From an uncultured Clostridia bacterium (GTDB lineage: Bacteria; Bacillota; Clostridia; Christensenellales; Aristaeellaceae), in contig CANQGC010000001.1 in NCBI GenBank assembly GCA_947600345.1, positions 1-52,104 of the forward strand: DNA of 52,104 nucleotides, in the 5' to 3' direction. The first letter of the stretch is position 1. The number at the start of each line of letters is the position of its first letter. This document shows positions 8,218-16,745 of the stretch, one piece after another. Both the position numbers and the translations under genes were made by a program. The notes under the pieces were generated by a model. It had not been told where the DNA came from. It made no database searches and worked only from the letters and a program-made list of their open reading frames with translations.

Positions 8218-9216
8218 TCAGCCCATCGAGCGGATCTCCTCGAGCAGATCGAGGTCCCAGGCCTCGGAGGAGGGATCGTTCAGGTAGTAGTCGAGCACGT
8301 GGTCGGCAAAGGCCTGCTTGTCGGCCTCGTAGACGCTCAGGCCCTGATCCTTGAAGAACTGGACCAGCTCGGCCTCGCGGCCCAGGTTGGTCTCGTCGCA
8401 GAACTTGCGGCCGGCCTCGACGCCGTCCATGATGATCTTCTGCTGGGCCTCGGTCAGGCCGTTCCAGACGTTGAGGTTAATGCAGGGCCACACGGAGTCG
8501 ACCAGGTGGTCGGTCAGCGTGATGGACTTCTGAACCTCGTAGAACTTCGCGCTCTCCACGGAGGGCAGCGGGTTGTCCTGGCCGTCGACGGTGCCGGTCT
8601 GCAGCGCCAGATACAGCTCGGAGAAGGAGATCGGGGTCGGGTTCGCGCCCAGGGCCTTGCCCAGCAGCAGCCAGGCGTCGGAGTTGGGCATGCGCAGGTT
8701 CACGCCGGCCAGATCCTCGGGCGTGGTGATCGGGCGATCCTCGCCCAGCGAGATCTCGCGGGAGCCCAGGTACCAGGCGCCCAGCGGCAGCACGCCCTGC
8801 TCCTCAGCGATGCGCTCAAAGGCAGCCTTGCCGATGTCGCCGTTGAGGACCTTGGTCATGTGGTCGTAGCTGGTGAACACGTAGCCGGCCGCGAACAGGC
8901 CCGCCCACGGGGAGCCCGCGGCGATCCAGCTGGCGGAGATCAGGGACATCTGCGCCTCGGTGCCCATGGCGACCGCGGACACTTCCATCTCCTGCGGGAA
9001 CAGCACGGCGTCGGTGTAGACCTCCACCTGGATGTTGCCGCCGGAAGCTTCCTCGACGTACTTCTCAAACTCCATCATGGCCTGTGCGTGGGTATCGGTG
9101 GACACCGCGGTCAGGGTGACGGCGAGGGTGACCGGATCGCCGAGGTCCTCGGCGCAGGCGCCCACGAGGGACAGGCCCAGCATCAGGGCCAGAACCAGAG
9201 CAAGAATCTTTTTCAT
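8218..9216 (-). CDS. dctP: TRAP transporter substrate-binding protein, DctP family (second system)
   Basis: 332 residues with an export signal at the N-terminus (MKKILALVLALMLG, cleavage near residue 20, a Cys at ACAED that could also be read as a weak lipobox). Conserved DctP features are NLRMPNS (substrate-carboxylate Arg) and LQTGTVDGQDNP. ATG 9216 has AGGAGG about 8 nt upstream; the longer in-frame start at 9246 does not. It follows two aldolase-type genes in the same operon, which suggests that its ligand is the precursor those enzymes degrade. Confidence 0.88.
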   Translation of the reverse strand: MKKILALVLALMLGLSLVGACAEDLGDPVTLAVTLTAVSTDTHAQAMMEFEKYVEEASGGNIQVEVYTDAVLFPQEMEVSAVAMGTEAQMSLISASWIAAGSPWAGLFAAGYVFTSYDHMTKVLNGDIGKAAFERIAEEQGVLPLGAWYLGSREISLGEDRPITTPEDLAGVNLRMPNSDAWLLLGKALGANPTPISFSELYLALQTGTVDGQDNPLPSVESAKFYEVQKSITLTDHLVDSVWPCINLNVWNGLTEAQQKIIMDGVEAGRKFCDETNLGREAELVQFFKDQGLSVYEADKQAFADHVLDYYLNDPSSEAWDLDLLEEIRSMG

Positions 9217-9270
9217 TGGGTAATCCTCCTTTTTTGAATTCTCCAAGCGAACCCTTGGGCCCGCACAGAT

Positions 9271-10071
9271 TCAGATGATGTGATTCTCCCGAAGGAAATC
9301 GAAGGTCGCGCGACAGCCCAGATCCATGTAGGCGATGTCGTCCCCGCAGCCGATGAAGTTTGCGCCGCGGCGCGCCCAGTCCGCGATGGAAGCTCTGTCC
9401 CCCGCGCCCAGCGACACGCCAAAGGACTTGCCCGCCGCTTTGCACTTCTCGGCGAAGCGATCGTAGATCGGGAACATCTCGGGGTTGCGGGTGTCGCAGA
9501 GGTGGCCGTAGGAGGCGGACAGGTCGTTCGGCCCGCAGATCAGCAGGTCGATGCCCTCCACCGTCAGAATATCGTCCAGGTTCTCGATGGCGTCTCTGTG
9601 CTCGATCTGCAGGATGCGCAAAAACGACCTCTCGGCGTTCTCCAGGTATTCGTCATTCTCCAGCGCGCCGTAGCGGTTTGCGCGCCGGGGGCCAAAGCCG
9701 CGCACGCCCTTGAGCGGGTAGGTGCAGGCGCGCACCGCATCGCGCGCCTCCTGGGCCGTGCACACCATCGGAAGGATGATGCCGTCCGGGCCCATCTCCA
9801 GGATCGGCTTGATCCGCACCGGATCGTTCCACGCCACGCGCACCAGCGAGGCCGTGCCCGCGGAGGCGCAGGCCGTGATGTGGCCGAGGATGGTGTTGAG
9901 GTCGAAGGCGGAGTGCTCCGCGTCGATCCACACCGCCTCGAAGCCGTGGTAGCCCAGCAGCTCCGAAATCTCCGGGTCGGTGAAGAACACGTGGCCGCCG
10001 ATCACCGGCCTGCCCGAGCGCAGCCGCTCGCGCAGCCGCTCGGCCATGGGAACGCGCGCGCAGCCGCTCAT
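9271..10071 (-). CDS. HpcH/HpaI-type aldolase (2-keto-3-deoxy-acid aldolase, GarL-like)
   Basis: 266 residues, the usual size of the class II aldolases that cleave 2-keto-3-deoxy sugar acids to pyruvate and an aldehyde. Visible motifs are IDAEHSAFD (phosphate/substrate loop), LQIEHRDA (metal-binding Glu) and GPNDLSASYG (metal-binding Asp and pyruvate-binding region). The start ATG 10071 overlaps the upstream stop (ATGA), with GAGAGG just before it; an internal ATG at 10047 (MAERLRERL) is the alternative. It is encoded between a DapA-like protein and a TRAP transporter, so I infer a step in sugar-acid breakdown. The exact substrate is not determined. Confidence 0.8.
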   Translation of the reverse strand: MSGCARVPMAERLRERLRSGRPVIGGHVFFTDPEISELLGYHGFEAVWIDAEHSAFDLNTILGHITACASAGTASLVRVAWNDPVRIKPILEMGPDGIILPMVCTAQEARDAVRACTYPLKGVRGFGPRRANRYGALENDEYLENAERSFLRILQIEHRDAIENLDDILTVEGIDLLICGPNDLSASYGHLCDTRNPEMFPIYDRFAEKCKAAGKSFGVSLGAGDRASIADWARRGANFIGCGDDIAYMDLGCRATFDFLRENHII

Positions 10072-10985
10072 TTGCAGTACCTCTCGTAGGCGTCGTTGCA
10101 CAGGTCGTTCATCTGGCGGACCTCCGTCTTGAAGGTCTCGGTGAGCAGGCCGTCGTCCTGCACGCGGCAGAAGGTGGTGATGGGCAGCTTCTCGATCTCC
10201 ATCAGATGGAACTTGGCGTTCACCGGATAGAGCTGGCGCTCGATCAGCGAGGCGATCGTCAGCACGCCCTGCACCTTCTGGGCGTTGGGATGATGGATGT
10301 TCGCCGTGAGCCACACGTAGAGCTCCGGATGGAAGTTGGCCATGATGCCGCTGTAGCCCGGCGCGCCGTCCAGCATGCTCTGCAGGAGCGTGGTGGTGTT
10401 GGCGTTGTAGAGCTTGAGGTTGGTTCCCTGGATCGCGGCCAGCTTCTCGCGGATGGTGGCCGAATCGCAGCAGGTGTCCTTGAGGAAGTAGAAGCGGTCC
10501 GTCTCGGCGATGTGGTGAATCATCTCGGGCGTCATCAGGCGCTTGTAGGGCGTCGGGCACTCGTAGGCGCCCAGATGCACCGCGGGGTCGATGTGCTTGA
10601 GCATCTCGTCCACGTTCTTCATCCACACGGCGTCGCTCTCGTCCTGCCTGGCGAAGTGGTTGGTGATGGCGATGACCGCGTCCACGCCGGTCTCCGCCAT
10701 GGTGTTGAGCTCGCGCTCCTGCTCGGCGAAGTCATCGGAGATGTGGCCGGACGCCACCACCGGCACGCGGCCCTTCGCCGCCGCGACGGTGATCTTCGCG
10801 ACGCGCATGCGCTCCTCGAAGTTCAGCTTGTAGATCTCGCTGGACTGGCAGGACGCAAACAGGCCGCTGACGCCGTTTGCAATGTACCACTCGATCAGCG
10901 CGATCAGGCCCTCCTCGTCGATCTCGCCCTTGCGGGTGAAGGGGGTCAGCATGACCGGCCAAACGCCTCCCGGATAGTTGTTCAT
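10068..10985 (-). CDS. DapA/N-acetylneuraminate lyase superfamily aldolase
   Basis: 305 residues with the TIM-barrel lyase pattern. The Schiff-base Lys is in FYFLKDTCCD (near residue 168) and the catalytic Tyr in GAYECPTP (near residue 140). The GTTGE loop of classical dihydrodipicolinate synthases is replaced by CQSSE (near residue 46), so lysine biosynthesis is unlikely; a sugar-acid aldolase or dehydratase (for example acting on 2-keto-3-deoxy acids) fits the operon. The ATG is preceded by AGGAGG. It is the first gene of the minus-strand operon driven by the promoter at 11041-11068. Confidence 0.78.
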   Translation of the reverse strand: MNNYPGGVWPVMLTPFTRKGEIDEEGLIALIEWYIANGVSGLFASCQSSEIYKLNFEERMRVAKITVAAAKGRVPVVASGHISDDFAEQERELNTMAETGVDAVIAITNHFARQDESDAVWMKNVDEMLKHIDPAVHLGAYECPTPYKRLMTPEMIHHIAETDRFYFLKDTCCDSATIREKLAAIQGTNLKLYNANTTTLLQSMLDGAPGYSGIMANFHPELYVWLTANIHHPNAQKVQGVLTIASLIERQLYPVNAKFHLMEIEKLPITTFCRVQDDGLLTETFKTEVRQMNDLCNDAYERYCK

Positions 10986-11040
10986 TCGCTCTCCTCCTAT
11001 GCTTTAGTTGCTTGTTACGCAAATATTAACCTGTAATATA

Positions 11041-11068
11041 ATTATACAGATTATGTGGTTTAGGTCAA
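11041..11068 (-). promoter_or_regulatory. Sigma-A promoter of the aldolase/TRAP operon
   Basis: On the minus strand TTGACC (11068-11063), a 16-bp spacer and TATAAT (11046-11041). The -10 overlaps the palindrome TATAATTATA (11037-11046), a plausible site for repression. The rest of the 255-bp gap to gntR is AT-rich and holds only a weak hairpin (11161-11174) after the gntR stop. Confidence 0.7.
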
Positions 11069-11240
11069 TGGGAAATTGCAAAAATTAACCAAAAAATACT
11101 GCATTATATGTACATCGCGGCAATAATACTAGATTTTTATAACCATTGGACAAAAGCGAAGCGGCACACGCCGCGAAAATGCGGACGAGGCGCCCTATTC
11201 AGGCGTACTTTTTCTCCCTTCCGCGCTCCTGCGTTCGAAG

Positions 11241-11945
11241 CTATTTGATTTCGTGGTAGACCTCGTAGTTCTGGCGAGACTGGTCCAGGTGCTCCCACAC
11301 CATGCGCTCGGCCTTCGCCGCGTCCCGCTCGCGCAGGGCATCCATGATGCGCTGGTGGCGGATGATGGCGTCGTCGATGCCGCCCGCCACGAAGATGCCC
11401 GTCTTGATGACATCCTTGAACACGTAGGCCATCGTCTCCACCAGCAGCGCCAGCAGCTGGTTGCCCGACCGCTGGGCGATGCTTTCGTGGAAGCTGTAGT
11501 CCAGATCCCGGCGCTCGATGACGGTCAGCTCCCGGCTGCGCAGCTTTTGCAGAATCTCCTCCAGCGCCAGAAAGTCCTCCTCGGTGCCGTGCTCTGCGAG
11601 CCGCCGGGCCGCGGCGGCCTCCAGGTAGTATCGAACATCGAATACGCTGCGGTAGCTGATGCCGTCCATCCGTATGATGCGGGCGATCATCTGGGAGAGA
11701 TCCTTCACGTCCGGCCGGACGATGTATGCGCCGCTCCCGGTCCGCGATTGAATCAGCCCCCGGGCATGCAGCAGCTTCAACGCCTCCCGGATGACCGTCC
11801 GGCTCGCGTCGAAGCGCTCGCAGAGCTGCTGCTCCGAGCCCAGCCGCTCGCCCGGCCGGCCCTCGGAGAGGATCTCCTCCTCCAGGATGTTCGCGATCTC
11901 CTCCGACATCTTGGATCGTCGTATGATTGCCTTTGGCTTTTCCAT
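11241..11945 (-). CDS. GntR/FadR-family transcriptional regulator with FCD domain
   Basis: 234 residues. The N-terminal winged helix (residues 10-75) includes RLGSEQQLCERFDASRTVIREALKLL, the GntR recognition region. The all-helical FCD ligand domain (95-225) keeps the metal/ligand residues Asp (RRDLDYSFHESIA) and His (RHQRIMDAL). Relatives such as UxuR, ExuR and LgoR sense uronates or aldonates, so it is a good candidate for control of the neighbouring sugar-acid operons. It is transcribed from its own promoter (11981-12009), divergent from yhcH. Confidence 0.85.
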   Translation of the reverse strand: MEKPKAIIRRSKMSEEIANILEEEILSEGRPGERLGSEQQLCERFDASRTVIREALKLLHARGLIQSRTGSGAYIVRPDVKDLSQMIARIIRMDGISYRSVFDVRYYLEAAAARRLAEHGTEEDFLALEEILQKLRSRELTVIERRDLDYSFHESIAQRSGNQLLALLVETMAYVFKDVIKTGIFVAGGIDDAIIRHQRIMDALRERDAAKAERMVWEHLDQSRQNYEVYHEIK

Positions 11946-11980
11946 CCGAGCATCCTGCCTTTGTTATGTTTGATACCTCT

Positions 11981-12009
11981 ATTATAACAGAAAATCAACA
12001 ACCTGCCAA
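11981..12009 (-). promoter_or_regulatory. Sigma-A promoter of the GntR regulator
   Basis: On the minus strand TTGGCA (12009-12004), 17-bp spacer, TATAAT (11986-11981). Confidence 0.68.
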
Positions 12010-12063
12010 GTGAAATGCTAAGGCTTTGCAAAGTTTTTTATCTGCTTCCTCCGGATGAATATA

Positions 12064-12093
12064 TTGACAAACCAGCGCTGCTCCGGCTATACT
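12064..12093 (+). promoter_or_regulatory. Sigma-A promoter of yhcH
   Basis: TTGACA (12064-12069), 18-bp spacer, TATACT (12088-12093), 31 bp before the yhcH start. Confidence 0.7.
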
Positions 12094-12124
12094 CTAATCA
12101 ACAGCAAAAACGGAGGCACGCAGC

Positions 12125-12580
12125 ATGATTTACGACACCCTCGATCACATCCGCACCTATCTCGGCCTGAGCGCGAACCTGGATCGCGCCATCGAATATC
12201 TGGCCACGACCGACCTCTCGAAGCTGTCCGCCGGGCGCTACGAGGTGGACGGCGCGAACGTCTACCTGATGATTCAGGAGCCGGAGTTCCGCGAGCCGTC
12301 GGACGCCCAGTTCGAGGCCCACCGCCGCTACGCGGACATCCAGCTCGCGCTGGCGGACGGAGAGGCGATCTCCGTGCTGCCCGTGGAGCGGATCGCCGCC
12401 TGGGATCCCTTCGATGCGGAGAAGGACATCGGCTTCTCCCGCGTCCCGGAGAAGGGCACGCCCCTTCCCCTGCCCGCCGGAAGCTTCATGATTCTGTTTC
12501 CCCAGGATGCGCACATGCCCAATCTGAGGTGCGGCGCGCAAACCCACGGCCGCAAGGCGGTCGTCAAGGTGCTGCTCTGA
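12125..12580 (+). CDS. YhcH/YjgK/YiaL family protein (possible sugar anomerase)
   Basis: 151 residues, single cupin-like domain of the YhcH/EbgC family (DUF386). Typical features are MIYDTLDHI at the N-terminus, FEAHRRYADIQ (metal-binding His) and FPQDAHMP (metal-binding His) near the C-terminus. Members are found in sialate, uronate and pentose operons and some are anomerases. The ATG has GGAGG upstream. It is monocistronic: its own promoter precedes and a strong terminator follows. Confidence 0.85.
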   Translation: MIYDTLDHIRTYLGLSANLDRAIEYLATTDLSKLSAGRYEVDGANVYLMIQEPEFREPSDAQFEAHRRYADIQLALADGEAISVLPVERIAAWDPFDAEKDIGFSRVPEKGTPLPLPAGSFMILFPQDAHMPNLRCGAQTHGRKAVVKVLL

Positions 12581-12592
12581 TCTTCCCTTAGT

Positions 12593-12631
12593 GTAAAGAA
12601 GAGCCGTCCAATTGTGACGGTTCTTCTTTAC
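12593..12631 (+). terminator. Terminator of yhcH
   Basis: A 16-bp stem (12593-12608 with 12616-12631, a single G-T pair) with a 7-nt loop is followed by TTATTACCTTTT. Confidence 0.8.
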
Positions 12632-12675
12632 TTATTACCTTTTATCCTTTTTCCTTCAATTGTTACGATTATGTC

Positions 12676-12704
12676 TTGCTTTTTTCTATACAATTCCTTA
12701 TAAT
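12676..12704 (+). promoter_or_regulatory. Sigma-A promoter of the nucleoside-type ABC operon
   Basis: TTGCTT (12676-12681), 17-bp spacer, TATAAT (12699-12704), 45 bp before the first start codon. Confidence 0.7.
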
Positions 12705-12749
12705 TAAGTTATCTAGGTTTGTACAATTTGAGGAAAGGGAGGTGACGGC

Positions 12750-14297
12750 ATGGAGAACGCCCCGCAGTACGTGATCGAGATGCTCCACATCACGAAGGAG
12801 TTTCCCGGCATCAAGGCCAACGACGACATCACGCTGCAGCTTCGCAAGGGTGAGATTCATGCCCTGCTCGGCGAGAACGGCGCCGGAAAGTCCACGCTGA
12901 TGAGCGTGCTGTTCGGCCTGTACCAGCCGGAGGAGGGAATCATCAAGAAGGACGGCAGGGAAGTCAAGATCAACAACCCGAACGACGCCACGGCGCTGCA
13001 CATCGGCATGGTGCACCAGCACTTCAAGCTGATCGACGTGTTTACCGTGCTGGACAACATCATACTGGGCGCGGAGGATACCCGGATGGGCTTTCTGCAG
13101 AAGCGGGAGGCCCGCAAGAAGGTGCAGCAGCTCTCCGACCGCTACGGCCTGAAGGTGGACCTGGACGCCAAGATCGAGGACATCACCGTGGGCATGCAGC
13201 AGCGCGTGGAGATTTTGAAGATGCTCTACCGCGACAACGAGGTGCTGATCTTCGACGAGCCCACCGCCGTGCTGACGCCCCAGGAGATCGACGAGCTGAT
13301 GGAGATCATGCGCGGCCTGGTGAAGGAGGGCAAGAGCATACTCTTCATCTCCCACAAGCTCAATGAGATCATGTCCGTGGCCGACCGCGTGACGGTGCTG
13401 CGCAAGGGCCGCTACGTGGGCACGGTCGACACCGCGGACGTCACCAAGGAGGAGCTCAGCCGCATGATGGTCGGCCGCCCGGTGCAGCTGGTGGTCGAGA
13501 AGAAGGAGGCGCATCCCGCCGAGCCGGTGCTCCGGATTCGCAACCTGCACGTGCACTCCAAGCTCTACAAGAAGGACGCCGTCAAGGACGTGAGCTTCGA
13601 CGTCCGCGCGGGCGAGATCGTCTGCATCGCGGGCATCGACGGCAACGGCCAGTCGGAGTTCATCTACGCGCTGACCGGCCTGGAGAAGGCCAGCTCCGGC
13701 ACCATCGAGCTCTGCGGCAAGGACATCTCGTCCCAGTCCATCCGCCAGCGCGGGCTGTCCGGCTCGAGCCACATCCCGGAGGACCGCCACAAGCATGGCC
13801 TGGTGCTGGACTACACGCTGGAGCAGAACATGGTGCTGCAGAGCTACTTTGATCCCCGCTTCCAGAATCACGGCTTCATCCGCTTCGGCGAGGTGCGCTC
13901 CTACGCCGAAAAGCTGATCGAGGACTACGACGTGCGCTCGGGCCAGGGCCCGGTCACCATCGCCCGCAGTATGTCCGGCGGCAACCAGCAGAAGGCCATC
14001 ATCGCCCGGGAGATCGACCGGGACAAGCCGCTGATCATCGCGGTGCAGCCCACCCGCGGCCTGGACGTGGGCGCCATTGAGAACGTGCACCGGCAGCTGG
14101 TCGCCCAGCGCGACGCGGGCAAGGCGGTGCTGCTGGTATCGCTGGAGCTGGACGAGGTCATGAACCTGTCCGACCGCATCCTGGTGATGTACGAGGGCGA
14201 GATTGTGGGCGAGTTCGACCCGAAGAAGGTTACCGTCGAGGAGCTCGGCCTGTACATGGCCGGCGCCAAAAAGCAGGATAAGGAGGTGTCCGCATGA
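12750..14297 (+). CDS. ABC transporter ATP-binding protein, nucleoside/simple-sugar type (NupO/YufO-like)
   Basis: 515 residues with two ABC domains in tandem. The first has an intact Walker A (GENGAGKST), Walker B (LIFDEPTAVLTP) and an unusual signature (VGMQQR). The second has a degenerate Walker A (GIDGNGQSE) with signature SMSGGNQQK, as in the family that energises BMP-dependent nucleoside uptake. GGGAGGTGA precedes the ATG. The stop overlaps the next start by 4 nt. Nucleoside specificity is inferred from the family and the two paired permeases. Confidence 0.87.
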   Translation: MENAPQYVIEMLHITKEFPGIKANDDITLQLRKGEIHALLGENGAGKSTLMSVLFGLYQPEEGIIKKDGREVKINNPNDATALHIGMVHQHFKLIDVFTVLDNIILGAEDTRMGFLQKREARKKVQQLSDRYGLKVDLDAKIEDITVGMQQRVEILKMLYRDNEVLIFDEPTAVLTPQEIDELMEIMRGLVKEGKSILFISHKLNEIMSVADRVTVLRKGRYVGTVDTADVTKEELSRMMVGRPVQLVVEKKEAHPAEPVLRIRNLHVHSKLYKKDAVKDVSFDVRAGEIVCIAGIDGNGQSEFIYALTGLEKASSGTIELCGKDISSQSIRQRGLSGSSHIPEDRHKHGLVLDYTLEQNMVLQSYFDPRFQNHGFIRFGEVRSYAEKLIEDYDVRSGQGPVTIARSMSGGNQQKAIIAREIDRDKPLIIAVQPTRGLDVGAIENVHRQLVAQRDAGKAVLLVSLELDEVMNLSDRILVMYEGEIVGEFDPKKVTVEELGLYMAGAKKQDKEVSA

Positions 14298-15541
14298 ACG
14301 AGAACCGCACTTCCTTCTGGAAGAAGGACGGCACGCGCTCGGTGCTCGCCTCGCTGATTTCGATACTGATCGGCCTGGCGGTCGGCAGCCTCATCATCCT
14401 TCTGCTGGGCATCTTCAACACCAGCATGAAGGACGCCTGGGAGGGCATCCGCCTGGTGTTCCTGGGCCTGTTCAGCACGGGCCGCAACACCGCCGGCGCG
14501 CTGACCTTCGGCTTCAACGGCATCAACTTCGGAAACATGCTCTTCCGCGCCACGCCGGTGATCCTGACGGGTCTGTCCGTGGCCGTGGCGAACAAGACGG
14601 GCCTGTTCAACATCGGCGCGCCGGGCCAGTACCTGATGGGCACGGCGGCCACGCTGTTCCTCGCGCTGAGCATCCCCTCCACGAAGATGGCCATCCCGGG
14701 CGTGAATCCCAGCTCGATCCCGCCGATCGCGGTTTGGTTCATCGCGCTGCTGGGCGGCATGCTGGCGGGCGCGGCCTGGGGCGCGATCCCCGGCCTGCTC
14801 AAGGCGCTGCTCAACATCAACGAGGTCATCGCCTGCATCATGACGAACTGGATCTCGGCGAACCTCGTGACCTGGTTCTTCGACGTGAGCAACCTGAAGA
14901 ACATCGTAGAGAACACGAAGTCCGGCTACATCTACAAGACCACGATCAACGGCGTCGCCACGCCGAAGATGGGCCTGGACAAGATCTTCCCCGGCTCCCA
15001 GGTCAACGGCGGCATCATCATCGCGATCCTGCTGGCGGTGGCGGTCTACATCCTGCTGACGCGCACCACCCTGGGCTACGAGCTCAAGGCCTGCGGCGCG
15101 AACCGCTTCGCCGCCCGCTACGCCGGCATCAAGGACAAGCGCAACATCGTGCTGTCGATGGCCATCGCGGGCGCGCTGGCCGGCGCCGGTGGCGCGCTGT
15201 ACTACCTGGCGGGCAACACGGAGTTCTTCTGGTCCACCTACCAGTCGCTGCCGGCGGAGGGCTTCAACGGCATCCCGGTGGCGCTGCTGGCGATCAACAA
15301 TCCCATCGGCGTGATCTTCGCGGGCGCATTCATGTCCATGCTGAACATATCGGGCCTGCAGATCACGAACCTGACCTCGTTCAACGAGTACATCACCGAC
15401 GTCATCATCGCGGTCATCGTCTATCTGTCGGCCTTCTCGCTGGTCATCAAGCTGATGCTCAACGGCCGCAAGAAGAAGAGGGCCGCCGCGTCCGTCGTGG
15501 ACGACGCCAAGGGTGCGGACAAAGGGGGTAGCAAGGCATGA
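14294..15541 (+). CDS. ABC transporter permease, nucleoside/simple-sugar type (NupP/YufP-like)
   Basis: 415 residues, about nine membrane segments. The first segment lies near residue 25, and the conserved NIGAPGQYLMG and TLGYELKACGANRFAARYAGI (coupling-loop) motifs are visible. The C-terminus is a charged tail. It forms a heterodimeric channel with the next gene product. Stop and next start overlap (ATGA). Confidence 0.87.
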   Translation: MNENRTSFWKKDGTRSVLASLISILIGLAVGSLIILLLGIFNTSMKDAWEGIRLVFLGLFSTGRNTAGALTFGFNGINFGNMLFRATPVILTGLSVAVANKTGLFNIGAPGQYLMGTAATLFLALSIPSTKMAIPGVNPSSIPPIAVWFIALLGGMLAGAAWGAIPGLLKALLNINEVIACIMTNWISANLVTWFFDVSNLKNIVENTKSGYIYKTTINGVATPKMGLDKIFPGSQVNGGIIIAILLAVAVYILLTRTTLGYELKACGANRFAARYAGIKDKRNIVLSMAIAGALAGAGGALYYLAGNTEFFWSTYQSLPAEGFNGIPVALLAINNPIGVIFAGAFMSMLNISGLQITNLTSFNEYITDVIIAVIVYLSAFSLVIKLMLNGRKKKRAAASVVDDAKGADKGGSKA

Positions 15542-16560
15542 GTTTCCTGATTCGCCAGACACTGATTTACGCGGTTCCCCTGATGATCGTCGCCCTGGCG
15601 GGCGTGTTCGCCGAGCGCAGCGGCATCATCAACCTGGCGCTGGAGGGCCTCATGATCTTCGGCGCGTTCATTGGCGTGCTGTTCGTACGCATCATGCAGC
15701 AGGCGGGCGTGTTTGAAACGTCCATGGGCGTGCTGCCGCTGCAGGGCTTCATGCTGCTTTCGATGCTGGTTTCAGCGGTACTGGGCGCGGTGTTCTCACT
15801 GCTGTTGGCCTTCGCCGCCATCAACCTGCGCGCGGACCAGACCATCGGCGGCACGGCGCTGAACCTGATGGCCCCGGCGCTGGTGCTGTTCTTCATCCGC
15901 ATCATCGCCAACCAGAACACGCTACAGATGGCCTCGGGCGACGCGGCGAGCTGGTTCATGATCAAGAAGAGTATGTTCGGCTACGGCCGCGGCCAGGAGA
16001 TGGGCTTCCTGGGCTCCACCTTCGTGGACAAGGTGTACCTCTCGACGTACATCTGCATACTGATCTACATCGTGCTCTCGATCATCCTATACAAGACGAA
16101 GTTCGGCCTGCGGCTGCGCTCCTGCGGAGAGAACCCCCAGGCCTCGGCCTCGCTGGGCATCAACGTCTACAAGATGCGCTACTGCGGCGTCATCATCTCC
16201 GGCGCGCTGGCGGGCATGGGCGGCTTCGTCTACGCCATGACCACAGCGAACTGCACCTCCAACGGCGACGTCGCCGGCTTCGGCTTCCTGGCGTTGGCGG
16301 TCATGATCTTCGGAAACTGGAAGCCGCTGAACATCTCCGGCGCGGCGCTGCTGTTCGGACTGTTCAAGTGCATCGCCGCCTCCTACTCGAGCCTGGACAT
16401 CAACGGCGACGGCGTGTACCTGCTGGCCCAACTGAACATCAATCCGAACTTCTACCGCCTGCTCCCCTATCTGATTACGCTGCTGGTGCTGGCCTTCACA
16501 TCGAAGAGCTCCCGCGCCCCCAAGGCCGAGGGCATCCCCTACGATCAGTCCACCAGGTAG
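15538..16560 (+). CDS. ABC transporter permease, nucleoside/simple-sugar type (NupQ/YufQ-like)
   Basis: 340 residues, eight to nine membrane segments. NLALEGLMIFGA near residue 28 and KTKFGLRLRSCGENPQAS near residue 185 are the family motifs. It completes the ABC operon; no BMP-family binding lipoprotein is encoded on either side in this window. Repeat copy R1 begins 10 nt after the stop. Confidence 0.87.
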   Translation: MSFLIRQTLIYAVPLMIVALAGVFAERSGIINLALEGLMIFGAFIGVLFVRIMQQAGVFETSMGVLPLQGFMLLSMLVSAVLGAVFSLLLAFAAINLRADQTIGGTALNLMAPALVLFFIRIIANQNTLQMASGDAASWFMIKKSMFGYGRGQEMGFLGSTFVDKVYLSTYICILIYIVLSIILYKTKFGLRLRSCGENPQASASLGINVYKMRYCGVIISGALAGMGGFVYAMTTANCTSNGDVAGFGFLALAVMIFGNWKPLNISGAALLFGLFKCIAASYSSLDINGDGVYLLAQLNINPNFYRLLPYLITLLVLAFTSKSSRAPKAEGIPYDQSTR

Positions 16561-16570
16561 GAACTGGAGT

Positions 16571-16710
16571 CATCTGCTGCCGCGCTCATGCGGCGGACTC
16601 CTGCCCCGCAGATCATGGGGCAGGAGTTCTGCGTTTCTTCCTTATATTATTCCTTTGTTCGAGGCACGGAATCCGCCCCCATAGATTCGAGGGGCGGATT
16701 CCTTCGTTTC
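16571..16710 (+). repeat. Mosaic hairpin repeat, copy R1 (HP1-HP2 only)
   Basis: Starts with the motif CATCTGCTGCCGCG (16571-16584), 10 nt after the permease stop. HP1 is 16597-16627 (arm ACTCCTGCCCC, 11 bp); HP2 is 16668-16702 (arm GGAATCCGCCCC, 12 bp). Between them is a linker ending in TTTGTTCGAGGCACG, related to the linker in the other copies. It also separates two convergent genes, so it may terminate transcription. Arms differ from every other copy but remain complementary. Confidence 0.8.
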
Positions 16711-16745
16711 GTTATTGCCTTTGCCTGTCCCTTCTGCGCGCCCGG

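Noticed and set aside
12661..12749. A possible riboswitch before the ABC operon
   Set aside because: The 45-nt leader after the promoter is too short and unstructured.
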